A stretch of 64,000 bases of DNA from Allobosea sp. CS1GBMeth4. Its GTDB lineage: Bacteria; Pseudomonadota; Alphaproteobacteria; Rhizobiales; Beijerinckiaceae. The stretch covers positions 276,807 to 340,806 of the forward strand of contig NZ_FYAS01000016.1 in assembly GCF_900185715.1 (NCBI RefSeq), given 5' to 3'. A program made the position numbers and the translations under genes. The notes below the pieces were generated by a model. It had not been told where the DNA came from and did not search any database. It worked only from the letters and a program-made list of their open reading frames with translations. This document shows positions 1-6,969 of this stretch, in pieces (the stretch's first letter is position 1; every line of letters begins with the position of its first letter).

Positions 1-327
1 GAAGAAGGTCTGCGCCACCGGCGCCGGATCGGCGAGGCCGGTGGTCTCGACGATGATCGCGTCGAACTTGCCCTTGCGCTTCATCAGCCCGTCGAGGATG
101 CGGATCAGATCGCCGCGCACGGTGCAGCAGATGCAGCCATTGTTCATCTCGAACACTTCCTCGTCGGCGCCGACCACGAGGTCGCCGTCGATGCCGGTCT
201 CGCCGAACTCGTTGACGATCACGGCGAACTTCTTGCCGTGGTCCTCGGTGAGGATGCGGTTGAGGAGCGTGGTCTTGCCGGCGCCCAGATAGCCGGTGAG
301 CACCGTGACGGGGATCTTCTCGGACAT
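1..327 (-). CDS. CobW/COG0523 family GTPase, N-terminal part (runs off the window)
   Basis: The first 109 residues of a CobW-type metal-chaperone GTPase are visible; the C-terminus lies outside the window. The P-loop GYLGAGKTT is near residues 11-19. The metal-binding CICC motif is near residues 64-67, followed by the family segment ETTGLADPAP. Proteins of this family use GTP hydrolysis to deliver a metal, often zinc, to client enzymes. The gene starts 42 nt after znuA on the same strand, so it is probably co-transcribed and part of the zinc-starvation response. A zinc role is inferred from this context; cobalamin-type CobW is less likely here. Confidence 0.9.
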   Translation of the reverse strand, partial: MSEKIPVTVLTGYLGAGKTTLLNRILTEDHGKKFAVIVNEFGETGIDGDLVVGADEEVFEMNNGCICCTVRGDLIRILDGLMKRKGKFDAIIVETTGLADPAPVAQTFF

Positions 328-369
328 GGAATCGACCTGGTTGGCGGCGCTGCTGCGATCGCGGCCCGG

Positions 370-1308
370 TCAGGCCGGGCCGGCGCCGAGCGCCTTTTCG
401 ATTTCGCTTATATTGTGCTTCATCATCGCGATGTAAGTCCCGGCCGGGCCGTCCGCCGCCGAAAGCGCGTCCGAATAGAGCCGCCCGCCGATCTTCGCCC
501 CGCTCTCGCGCGCGATCTGCTCGGCGAGCCGGGGATTGGTGACGTTCTCGAGGAAGACCGCAGGGACCTTCTGCGTCTTGATCTGGCGGATGATGCGCGC
601 CACGTCGCGCGCCGAGGCTTCGGCCTCGGTCGAGACGCCCTGCGGCGCGATGAACTCGATGCCATAGGCCTTGGCGAAATAGCCGAAGGCGTCGTGCGAG
701 GTGATCGCCTTGCGCCGATCCGCCGGGATGCGGGCCACGCTCGCCTTGATCTCGGCCTCGAGCGTATCGAGCTTCGCGAGATAGGCGGCGGCATTGGCCT
801 CGTAGGCCGCCTTGCCTGCCGGGTCCGCCACGATCAGCGCATCGCGGATATTGCCGACATAGAGCCTGGCATTGGCGACGCTCTGCCAGGCATGCGGGTC
901 GGCGCCGCCATGGTCGTGGCCGTGATCGTGACCGTGGTCGTGCTCGTCGGCCATCTTCTGCGGCGTGATGCCCTTCGTCACCGTGGCGACCGTCGCCTTC
1001 GTGCCGGAGGATTTGACCAGCCGCGTCAGCCAGCCCTCGAACTTCAGGCCGTTGACGACCACGAGCTTCGCGCCGGCCAGGGTCTTGGCGTCGGCCGGCG
1101 TCGGCGAATAGACGTGCGCGTCGCCGTCGGGTCCGACCAGCAGCGTCACCGCGACCCGTTCGCCGCCGACTTCGCGCACGAAGTCGCCGAGAATCGAGAA
1201 GCTCGCGACGACCGGCAGCTTCCCGGCCGGAATCCCCTGGGCGAGGGCCTGCAGCGGCAGGGCCAGGCCGGCGGCGAGGCACAGGAAAAGGGAACGGCGG
1301 TTCAGCAT
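370..1308 (-). CDS. znuA: Zinc ABC transporter substrate-binding protein ZnuA
   Basis: A periplasmic cluster-A-I metal-binding protein of 312 aa with a Sec signal peptide of about 24 residues. Likely zinc ligands are His65 (DAHVYSPTP), His139 (DPHAW), the later SHDAFGYF histidine and a C-terminal Asp (YSDALS). A His/Asp-rich loop at about residues 121-134 (DEHDHGHDHGHDHGG) is typical of ZnuA and favours zinc over manganese. It binds periplasmic Zn(II) and hands it to ZnuB/ZnuC, encoded just upstream. A Zur-like box lies 20-37 nt before the start, so it probably has its own zinc-repressed promoter besides read-through from znuCB. Confidence 0.95.
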   Translation of the reverse strand: MLNRRSLFLCLAAGLALPLQALAQGIPAGKLPVVASFSILGDFVREVGGERVAVTLLVGPDGDAHVYSPTPADAKTLAGAKLVVVNGLKFEGWLTRLVKSSGTKATVATVTKGITPQKMADEHDHGHDHGHDHGGADPHAWQSVANARLYVGNIRDALIVADPAGKAAYEANAAAYLAKLDTLEAEIKASVARIPADRRKAITSHDAFGYFAKAYGIEFIAPQGVSTEAEASARDVARIIRQIKTQKVPAVFLENVTNPRLAEQIARESGAKIGGRLYSDALSAADGPAGTYIAMMKHNISEIEKALGAGPA

Positions 1309-1327
1309 GGCGGCTCTCGCGCTATAT

Positions 1328-1345
1328 GAAACAGTATAACATAAC
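1328..1345 (-). promoter_or_regulatory. Zur-like box upstream of znuA
   Basis: Read on the minus strand the site is GTTATGTTATACTGTTTC. It matches 13 of 18 positions of the symmetric GAAATGTTATAACATTTC pattern that I associate with proteobacterial Zur sites. It contains a TATACT sequence that could be the -10 element of a znuA promoter, so a bound repressor would block RNA polymerase. It overlaps the first base of the znuB stop codon. The site is an AT-rich island in otherwise very GC-rich DNA. Confidence 0.65.
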
Positions 1346-2220
1346 TAGCGCTGGAGATGGCCGCTCGGCAAGAGCCGTCGCGCAAGCCCGCCCTGCAAGC
1401 CGAACAGGAGCGAGCCGAGATAGAGCGTGCCGGCCGCGAGGATGATCGCCGGCCCGGCCGGGAGATTGCTGCCGGCGGCATAGGAGGCGACGAGCCCGGC
1501 ATAGCCGGAGGCCATGCCGAACCCGCCCGCCAGCAGGATCAGCCGGGTGATGTCGGCCGTCCAGAAGCGCGCCGCGGCGGCCGGCAACATCATCAGTCCG
1601 ACGGCGAGCAGCGTGCCGAGCGCATGGAAGCCGGCGACGAGATTGACCACCACGAGGCCGAGAAAGGTCAGGTGGACGATGCCGCCCGAGCCGCTGACCG
1701 AGCGCAGGAAACCCGGATCGACGCATTCGAGCACCAGCGGCCGGTAGGCGAGCGCCAGGACGACCAGCGTCAGGCTGGCGACCCCCGAGAGCAGCATGAG
1801 CACGGCGTCGTCGAGCGCCAGCACATTGCCGAACAGGACATGGAAGAGGTCGACCGCCGAGCCGCGCAGCGAGACCAGGGTGACGCCGAGCGCGAGCGAG
1901 ATCAGGTAGAAGGCGGCGAGCGAGGCGTCCTCCTTCAGCACGGTCAGGCGCGCCACGGCCCCTGCGGCGAGCGCGACGGCGAAGCCGGCGACGAGCCCGC
2001 CGAGCGTCATCGCCGGCAGCGAGAAGCCGGCGACGAGATAGCCGAGCGCCGCGCCGGGCAGGATCGCATGCGCCATGGCGTCGCCGGTCAGGCTCATCCG
2101 GCGCAGCATCAGGAAGACGCCGACCGGCGCCCCCGAGACCGACAGCGCGATCACGCCGATCAGCGCGCGGCGCATGAAATCGAACTCGGCGAAGGGGCCG
2201 ATGAGGAGGTCGTAGAACAT
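1345..2220 (-). CDS. znuB: Zinc ABC transporter permease ZnuB
   Basis: A 291-aa integral membrane permease of the ABC-3 family (ZnuB/MntB/TroC), with about eight to nine hydrophobic segments along its whole length. It forms the inner-membrane channel through which ZnuA-delivered zinc enters, driven by ZnuC. It starts 24 nt after znuC and ends 36 nt before znuA, in the usual CBA-type cluster. The segment GDAMAHAILPGAALGYL is the conserved ABC-3 region that contacts the ATPase. Its length is normal and no damage is visible. Confidence 0.95.
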   Translation of the reverse strand: MFYDLLIGPFAEFDFMRRALIGVIALSVSGAPVGVFLMLRRMSLTGDAMAHAILPGAALGYLVAGFSLPAMTLGGLVAGFAVALAAGAVARLTVLKEDASLAAFYLISLALGVTLVSLRGSAVDLFHVLFGNVLALDDAVLMLLSGVASLTLVVLALAYRPLVLECVDPGFLRSVSGSGGIVHLTFLGLVVVNLVAGFHALGTLLAVGLMMLPAAAARFWTADITRLILLAGGFGMASGYAGLVASYAAGSNLPAGPAIILAAGTLYLGSLLFGLQGGLARRLLPSGHLQR

Positions 2221-2244
2221 CGGCCTTGTCTTTGCTCGGGCCGC

Positions 2245-2970
2245 TCAGGCGGCGCAGGGCGCGGCGTGGCTGTCGAAGGCCTCGACCATGCGGCGTGCCT
2301 TGAGCAGATTGTTCGCCGTCAGCACCTCGCCGGTCTCGCCCCAGGCGATCGCCTCCCGCGCCAGCAGCAGGGTCTGCGGAAAGGCGCGCTTCACCGTCTC
2401 GATATCGTGCAGCACGGCGACGACGGTGCGGCTCTCGCCATGCCAGCGCTGCACCAGCGCGAGCAGGTCGGCGCTGGTGCGGGCGTCGATCGCGGTGAAC
2501 GGCTCGTCGAGCAGGATGATGTCCGCGTCCTGCAGCAGGAGCCGCGCGAACAGGGCGCGCTGCATCTGCCCGCCCGACAGCGTGCCGATGCCGCGGGTCT
2601 CGAACCCGGTCAGGCCGACGGCGGCGATCGCGGCCTCGATCCGGCCGCGCTGGCGCAGGCCGATGCGGCCGAACAGGCCGGCCGACCCCCATAGCCCCAT
2701 GGCGACGAGATCGTAGACATGGATCGGGAAGGAGCGATCGAGCTCGGCCGATTGCGGCAGATAGGCGAGCCGCTCGCCTTTGGCGAGCGCGATCGTCCCG
2801 TCGAGCGGGGACAGGGCACCGGCGATGCCCTTCAACAGCGTCGACTTGCCGGCGCCGTTCGGCCCGACGATCGCCGTCAGACTGCCGCGCGCGATCTCGC
2901 CGGAAAGATGGTGCACCGCCGGGTGGCGGTCATAGCCGAGCGTCAGATCGCGGAAACGGATTGCGGACAC
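2245..2970 (-). CDS. znuC: Zinc ABC transporter ATP-binding protein ZnuC
   Basis: A 241-aa ABC ATPase that powers zinc import through ZnuB. Walker A (GPNGAGKST) is near residues 36-44, the signature LSGGQMQR is near residue 133, and Walker B (DIILLDEPF) follows. The H-loop is in VLHDIETV. The start codon is GTG at 2970, preceded by a purine-rich GAGAG stretch. It lies 19 nt downstream of a small His-rich membrane-peptide gene and 24 nt upstream of znuB, so these genes form one transcription unit. Confidence 0.94.
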   Translation of the reverse strand: MSAIRFRDLTLGYDRHPAVHHLSGEIARGSLTAIVGPNGAGKSTLLKGIAGALSPLDGTIALAKGERLAYLPQSAELDRSFPIHVYDLVAMGLWGSAGLFGRIGLRQRGRIEAAIAAVGLTGFETRGIGTLSGGQMQRALFARLLLQDADIILLDEPFTAIDARTSADLLALVQRWHGESRTVVAVLHDIETVKRAFPQTLLLAREAIAWGETGEVLTANNLLKARRMVEAFDSHAAPCAA

Positions 2971-2989
2971 GGGCGGACTCTACTCTCGT

Positions 2990-3136
2990 TCACGCGATCA
3001 CGGCGAGGGTCGCCGCCCACAGGACCAGGATCAGGCCGAGCGCCAGTCCGAGCCGCTGCCCGGCCGAGAGTCGCAGCAGCGACCAGCCGGGCGCTTCGGC
3101 GACGGGACGACGCGGATGGGCGTGATCATGAGCCAT
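2990..3136 (-). CDS. Small His-rich single-pass membrane peptide heading the znu operon
   Basis: A 48-aa peptide starting MAHDHAHPRRP. It has a short His-rich N-terminus and one C-terminal transmembrane segment of about 20 residues (LGLALGLILVLWAATLAVIA). The frame stays open upstream to 3208, but the ATG at 3136 directly follows a Zur-like box, so the longer form is unlikely. No Shine-Dalgarno is visible, and translation may be leaderless. Position and histidines suggest a role in zinc uptake or sensing. I do not recognise the family; function is inferred only from context. Confidence 0.6.
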   Translation of the reverse strand: MAHDHAHPRRPVAEAPGWSLLRLSAGQRLGLALGLILVLWAATLAVIA

Positions 3137-3138
3137 CC

Positions 3139-3156
3139 GGAATGATATAGTATTAC
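3139..3156 (-). promoter_or_regulatory. Zur-like box at the head of the znu operon
   Basis: On the plus strand the site reads GGAATGATATAGTATTAC. It matches 13 of 18 positions of the symmetric GAAATGTTATAACATTTC pattern. It ends 2 nt before the ATG of the small His-rich peptide, so a repressor here would cover the promoter -10 region and the transcript start. Together with the box before znuA it gives the cluster two zinc-controlled entry points. Confidence 0.6.
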
Positions 3157-3209
3157 GTTCGGTCGAAGACAAGCTTGCCCGGCCAGGGACGCTGCGCCCG
3201 AACCGCATC

Positions 3210-3950
3210 TCATGGCTGCGGCGATGGCTGCTCCCGGTCCGGCGCCGGTGCGAGGGAGCGGGCCGGGGCCAGCCACTCCGTCACCGCGCGGCGCCCGGTC
3301 TCGGTGAGCGCGTAGAGTCCGCGCTCGGAGCGCTCGAACCAGCCGTAGACGTTCCGATGCAGGATCTTCTGGGCATCGGGACAGGAAGGCTTGAGATCGC
3401 GCGGCCGTTGCGGGCCCGCCTTCATCGCGGCGGCGCAAGCCAGCGCCTGCTGGCGATAGGCGGTCATGATCGGCTTGCGCGTGCTGCCGCCTGCGGCCGG
3501 ATCGCCCCGGCGGCGCCGGTGCTCCTCCACCAGCCTCGACCGCCGGCGCGGATTCGTCCGGGGGGCCGGCGCCGCCGGGGAGACCAGTATGGCGATTTCG
3601 CCGGTCCTGCCGACACCCAGCAGGCCAAGGCCGAGGCGCCGGCAGAGATTGCGATATCTCGGATCGCTCTCGCGCCCCTTGCCCTTGGCCGAGAGCTGCG
3701 CCGCGAGCCAGACTTCGTCGCCGACGCTCATCCGGTCCACCCCTTGCAGCACGAGCTCGAGGTTGAAGGTCATCTTCAGCTCGCCGATCACCAGCACCGT
3801 CGGATCGTCATCCCGAAGCCCGACGAGATCGCAATGGCCGACCTCGCCCTTGACGCTGTAGCCCAGGCCTTCGAGGAAGCGCTTGACCGGAAGATAGAGC
3901 GAGGTTTCCACGAGGGCATCTCCGGACAGGCCGACGACGCGATATGCCAC
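3210..3950 (-). CDS. DUF2161 family PD-(D/E)XK nuclease-like / phosphodiesterase protein
   Basis: A 246-aa soluble protein resembling the DUF2161 family, annotated as putative PD-(D/E)XK-type phosphodiesterase. The N-terminal half has the likely catalytic core: GHCDLVGL (Asp) followed by VLVIGELKM, giving a D...ExK pattern near residues 40-60. The C-terminal part (about 150-235) is basic, and KILHRNVYGWFERSERGLYALTETGRRA looks like a winged-helix DNA-binding segment, written here only to locate it by its ends KILHRN and TGRRA. It stands alone on the minus strand between the znu operon and opgG. Substrate and role are unknown. Confidence 0.72.
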   Translation of the reverse strand: MAYRVVGLSGDALVETSLYLPVKRFLEGLGYSVKGEVGHCDLVGLRDDDPTVLVIGELKMTFNLELVLQGVDRMSVGDEVWLAAQLSAKGKGRESDPRYRNLCRRLGLGLLGVGRTGEIAILVSPAAPAPRTNPRRRSRLVEEHRRRRGDPAAGGSTRKPIMTAYRQQALACAAAMKAGPQRPRDLKPSCPDAQKILHRNVYGWFERSERGLYALTETGRRAVTEWLAPARSLAPAPDREQPSPQP

Positions 3951-4040
3951 GCAACTCGTTTCGGAGAAGCAAACACCCTTCAGGCACGCGCACGGCGTCC
4001 TCTTGGCCGGGGCCTCCGAGGCAGGCTGATCGAACCCGAT

Positions 4041-5663
4041 CTAGCCCGGCCAGTACTGGTACAGCCAGGTCTCGGTCAGCACCTTGTCGCCGCCACGCAG
4101 GAAGCAGCGCATCTCGACCGGATCGCTCCCCTCGACGGTGAGGTCGAACTGCGCGCGCCAATGCCCGGGCACGTCGTTCGGGACCGCTTCGGAGAAGATG
4201 TAGGAGAAGGTGCCGCGCGAGGTCGAGAGCACCACCTCCGGCTTGACCCCGAACGGGATGGCCTCCAGCGCCGGCCCCTTGAACTCGACCATGAACTTGC
4301 GCACGCCCCTGGGGCGCACCGTGCCGGGCTGGCCGCCATTGCCGAGCCGGGTCGCGACGACGCGGCCGAGCGCGGGCGGGAAAGGCTCGTCCGCCAGCCA
4401 GTGCAGGCGATAGCGGAAGCTATAGGCGTTGCCGGCGCGCGCCGGGGCCTCGGGAACCCACATCGCGACGATGTTGTCGTGGATCTCGTCATCGGTCGGA
4501 ATCTCGACCAGCTGGACAGCGCCCCTGCCCCATTCGCCCAGCGTTTCGACCCAGAGGCTCGGCCGGCGCTCGTAGAAGACGCCATCCAGATAATGGCCGG
4601 TCTCGCGGTCGCGCTGCATCAGGCCGAAGCCCCGCGGATTCTGGTCGACGAAGGCCGAGGCGATGGTACGGCGCGGATTGTTGAGCGGCCGCCAGGCTCG
4701 CTCGCCGCTGCCGGTCCAGAGCGCGAGCCCGTCGGAATCGTGCACCTCCGGCCGCCAGTCGACCATGGTCGACTTGGCCGTCTCGGAATACCAGTACATC
4801 GAGGTCAGCGGCGCGATGCCGAGCCGCGCCACGTCCTTGCGCAGGTGCAGCTCCTGCTCGATCTCCATGACGACGCCCTTGCCGCGATGCATGCGGAAGC
4901 GGAAGGCACCGGCGACGCTCGGCCCGGAGAGCAGCGCGTAGAGGATCACATGCTCGGCCGCCTCCGGGGGGGTCTCGAGCCAGACATGGGTGAAGTCGGG
5001 GAATTCCTCCGGCCGGTCGGCGACGGCGGGGTCGACGGCGAGGCCGCGGGCCGAGAGCCCGTACTGGTAGAGCTCGCCGATGGCGCGGAAATAGGAGGCG
5101 CCGAGGAAGGCGACCCAGTCGTTCTTCTGCCAGTCCAGTTTCTCGCCCTTGCGGCCGGGATGGCCGGAGCGGCTTTCCTGGAAGCGGAAGCCGGCGAAGC
5201 CGGCGCCCGGCGGCAACTGCTTGGCCGGAGAATCGGCCGGCATCTCGAAATAGCCCTCGTCGTAGACGATCTCGCGCGCCTGGCCGTCGTCGAGCACGAA
5301 CATCCGCACCGGCTTCTGGAAGTAGCGGCCGAGATGGAAGAAGGTCACCGGCCAGGGCGAGGGCCCGTTCGCCCAGAGCGCCAGCTCCGGCTTGAACCTG
5401 ATCTTGCCATGGGCGTCGTAGTCAATTCTGTCGAGCACGTCCGGCTTCGGGTTCGGCGGCGCCTCATAGGGCCTGCCGGCGAGATCGCGCGCGCGCGCCT
5501 TCAGACCCTCGAAGGAGAAGGCTTCGCCCGCGCCGAGCTTCAGCCCCTGCTGCGCCAGCGCCGCTGCGGGGAAGCCCGCCGCGGCGAGGGCGGCCGTGCC
5601 GGCGGCGCCGGCGAGCAGCGTGCGGCGGTCGATCAGGGGCATGGTCGGCTGTCGCGGCTGCAT
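4041..5663 (-). CDS. Periplasmic glucan biosynthesis protein (OpgG/OpgD family)
   Basis: A protein of about 540 aa in the MdoG/OpgG family, needed for branching or release of osmoregulated periplasmic beta-glucans. A Tat-like signal is present: DRRTLLAGAAGTAALAAAG, then AALAQQG. Family landmarks follow, including FSFEGLKARARDLA just after the signal, the YEAPPNPKPDVLDRIDYD region, and a C-terminal Ig-like half ending TWLYQYWPG. I chose ATG 5663 because GGAG lies 10 nt upstream; ATG 5642 (MPLIDRRT) is a good alternative. No membrane glucosyltransferase OpgH is adjacent. OpgG versus OpgD cannot be settled from sequence alone. Confidence 0.88.
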   Translation of the reverse strand: MQPRQPTMPLIDRRTLLAGAAGTAALAAAGFPAAALAQQGLKLGAGEAFSFEGLKARARDLAGRPYEAPPNPKPDVLDRIDYDAHGKIRFKPELALWANGPSPWPVTFFHLGRYFQKPVRMFVLDDGQAREIVYDEGYFEMPADSPAKQLPPGAGFAGFRFQESRSGHPGRKGEKLDWQKNDWVAFLGASYFRAIGELYQYGLSARGLAVDPAVADRPEEFPDFTHVWLETPPEAAEHVILYALLSGPSVAGAFRFRMHRGKGVVMEIEQELHLRKDVARLGIAPLTSMYWYSETAKSTMVDWRPEVHDSDGLALWTGSGERAWRPLNNPRRTIASAFVDQNPRGFGLMQRDRETGHYLDGVFYERRPSLWVETLGEWGRGAVQLVEIPTDDEIHDNIVAMWVPEAPARAGNAYSFRYRLHWLADEPFPPALGRVVATRLGNGGQPGTVRPRGVRKFMVEFKGPALEAIPFGVKPEVVLSTSRGTFSYIFSEAVPNDVPGHWRAQFDLTVEGSDPVEMRCFLRGGDKVLTETWLYQYWPG

Positions 5664-5900
5664 CGTGCGGGCGCTCCGTCGGGAAAGGTTCGCTGGAAGA
5701 TGGTGTTCCCGGCTAGCCTGTCCAGCCGGCGAGGGCAATCTCCGCAGCTTCCTGGCCGCAGCAGGGCGGAATTCGCGCGGAAAGGCGGCGTGCTCTCCTC
5801 TTACCCATTGGCATGGCTTCCCTTTCCGCCCGCAAGCGGCCTACAACAGCGACAGCCCGGCCGAAGCCGGGACGCAAGCACCTGTTCCTCGGGAGGATTC

Positions 5901-6866
5901 ATGCCTGTTTCGCTTCGTCGCCGGGCCATGGCCGGCATCGCCGCCCTCGCCCTCGCTGCCGCGCCCGTCGCGGCCCGCGCCCAGGACTTCGTCAATGTGC
6001 TGACCGGCGGCACCTCCGGCGTCTATTATCCGCTGGGGGTCGCGCTCTCGAAGATCTACGGCGAGAAGATCCAGAACGTCCGCCCGACCGTGCAGGCCAC
6101 AAAGGCCTCGGTCGAGAACCTGCAGCTGCTGCAGCAGGGCAAGGGCGAGATCGCCTTCACCCTCGGCGATTCCCTCGACGCCGCCTGGAAGGGCGACGAG
6201 GAGGCCGGGTTCAAGAGCCCGCTGAAGAAGCTGCGCGGCATCACCGCGATCTATCCCAACTATGTCCAGATCGTCGCGTCCAAGGACAGCGGCATCAAGA
6301 CGCTTGCCGACCTGAAGGGCAAGCGCCTCTCGGTCGGCGCGCCGAAATCCGGCACCGAGCTCAACGCCCGCGCCATCCTCGCCGCCGCCGGCCTGTCCTA
6401 CAAGGATCTCGGCAAGGTCGAGTACCTGCCCTTCGCCGAATCGGTCGAACTGATGAAGAACCGCCAGCTCGACGCCACCCTGCAATCGGCCGGCCTCGGC
6501 GTCGCCTCGCTGCGCGACCTCGCGACCTCGGTCGAGATCACCGTCGTCGAGGTCCCGGCGGCCGTGGTCGACAAGGCCGGCGCGCCCTTCGTCAAGGCGA
6601 CGATCCCGGCCAACACCTATACCGGCCAGAGCGCCGCGGTCCCGGCCGCCGCCGTCGTCAACTACCTCGTCACCCATGAGGGCGTGAAGGAGGAGACGGT
6701 CTACCAGATGACGAAGGCGATCTTCGAGAACCTGCCCGACCTCGCCGCCGCCCACGCCGCCGCCCGCGCGATCAAGCTCGAGAGCGCGCTCGAGGGCATG
6801 CCGGTGCCGCTGCATCCCGGCGCGGCGCGCTATTTCAAGGAAAAGGGGATGAAGGTCGGCTCCTGA
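5901..6866 (+). CDS. TAXI family TRAP transporter substrate-binding protein
   Basis: A 321-aa periplasmic protein with a signal peptide of about 28 residues ending AARAQ. The mature start VNVLTGGTSGVYYPLGVALSK is the hallmark of TAXI (TRAP-associated extracytoplasmic immunogenic) binding proteins, given here by its ends VNVLTGG and VALSK. Later landmarks are EIAFTLGDS and LKGKRLSVGAPKSGTE. It captures a small organic acid or amino-acid-like ligand for the permease encoded downstream. A GGGAGG Shine-Dalgarno lies 5 nt before ATG 5901. The ligand cannot be read from the sequence; the nearby nitrile/amide genes suggest a nitrogenous or carboxylate compound. Confidence 0.92.
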   Translation: MPVSLRRRAMAGIAALALAAAPVAARAQDFVNVLTGGTSGVYYPLGVALSKIYGEKIQNVRPTVQATKASVENLQLLQQGKGEIAFTLGDSLDAAWKGDEEAGFKSPLKKLRGITAIYPNYVQIVASKDSGIKTLADLKGKRLSVGAPKSGTELNARAILAAAGLSYKDLGKVEYLPFAESVELMKNRQLDATLQSAGLGVASLRDLATSVEITVVEVPAAVVDKAGAPFVKATIPANTYTGQSAAVPAAAVVNYLVTHEGVKEETVYQMTKAIFENLPDLAAAHAAARAIKLESALEGMPVPLHPGAARYFKEKGMKVGS

Positions 6867-6890
6867 TCAGTCCGGCGATCGAAAGCATGA

Positions 6891-6920
6891 GCGAGGCCGG
6901 TCCGTCCGGCCTCGCTTTTT
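6891..6920 (+). terminator. Rho-independent terminator-like hairpin after the TAXI gene
   Basis: A perfect 10-bp stem (GCGAGGCCGG at 6891-6900 and CCGGCCTCGC at 6906-6915) with a 5-nt loop is followed directly by five T. It lies 24 nt after the binding-protein stop and 49 nt before the permease start. It probably acts as a partial terminator, keeping binding protein in excess over permease. Confidence 0.8.
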
Positions 6921-6969
6921 CTCATCGAAGCACGTGAACGCCGCCGAGGCGCAGGAACGGGGAACGGAC

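Noticed and set aside
3357..5900. Open plus-strand frame running into the TAXI gene
   Set aside because: It is antisense to the DUF2161 and glucan-biosynthesis genes. The real start of the TAXI protein is ATG 5901 with a strong Shine-Dalgarno and a signal peptide.
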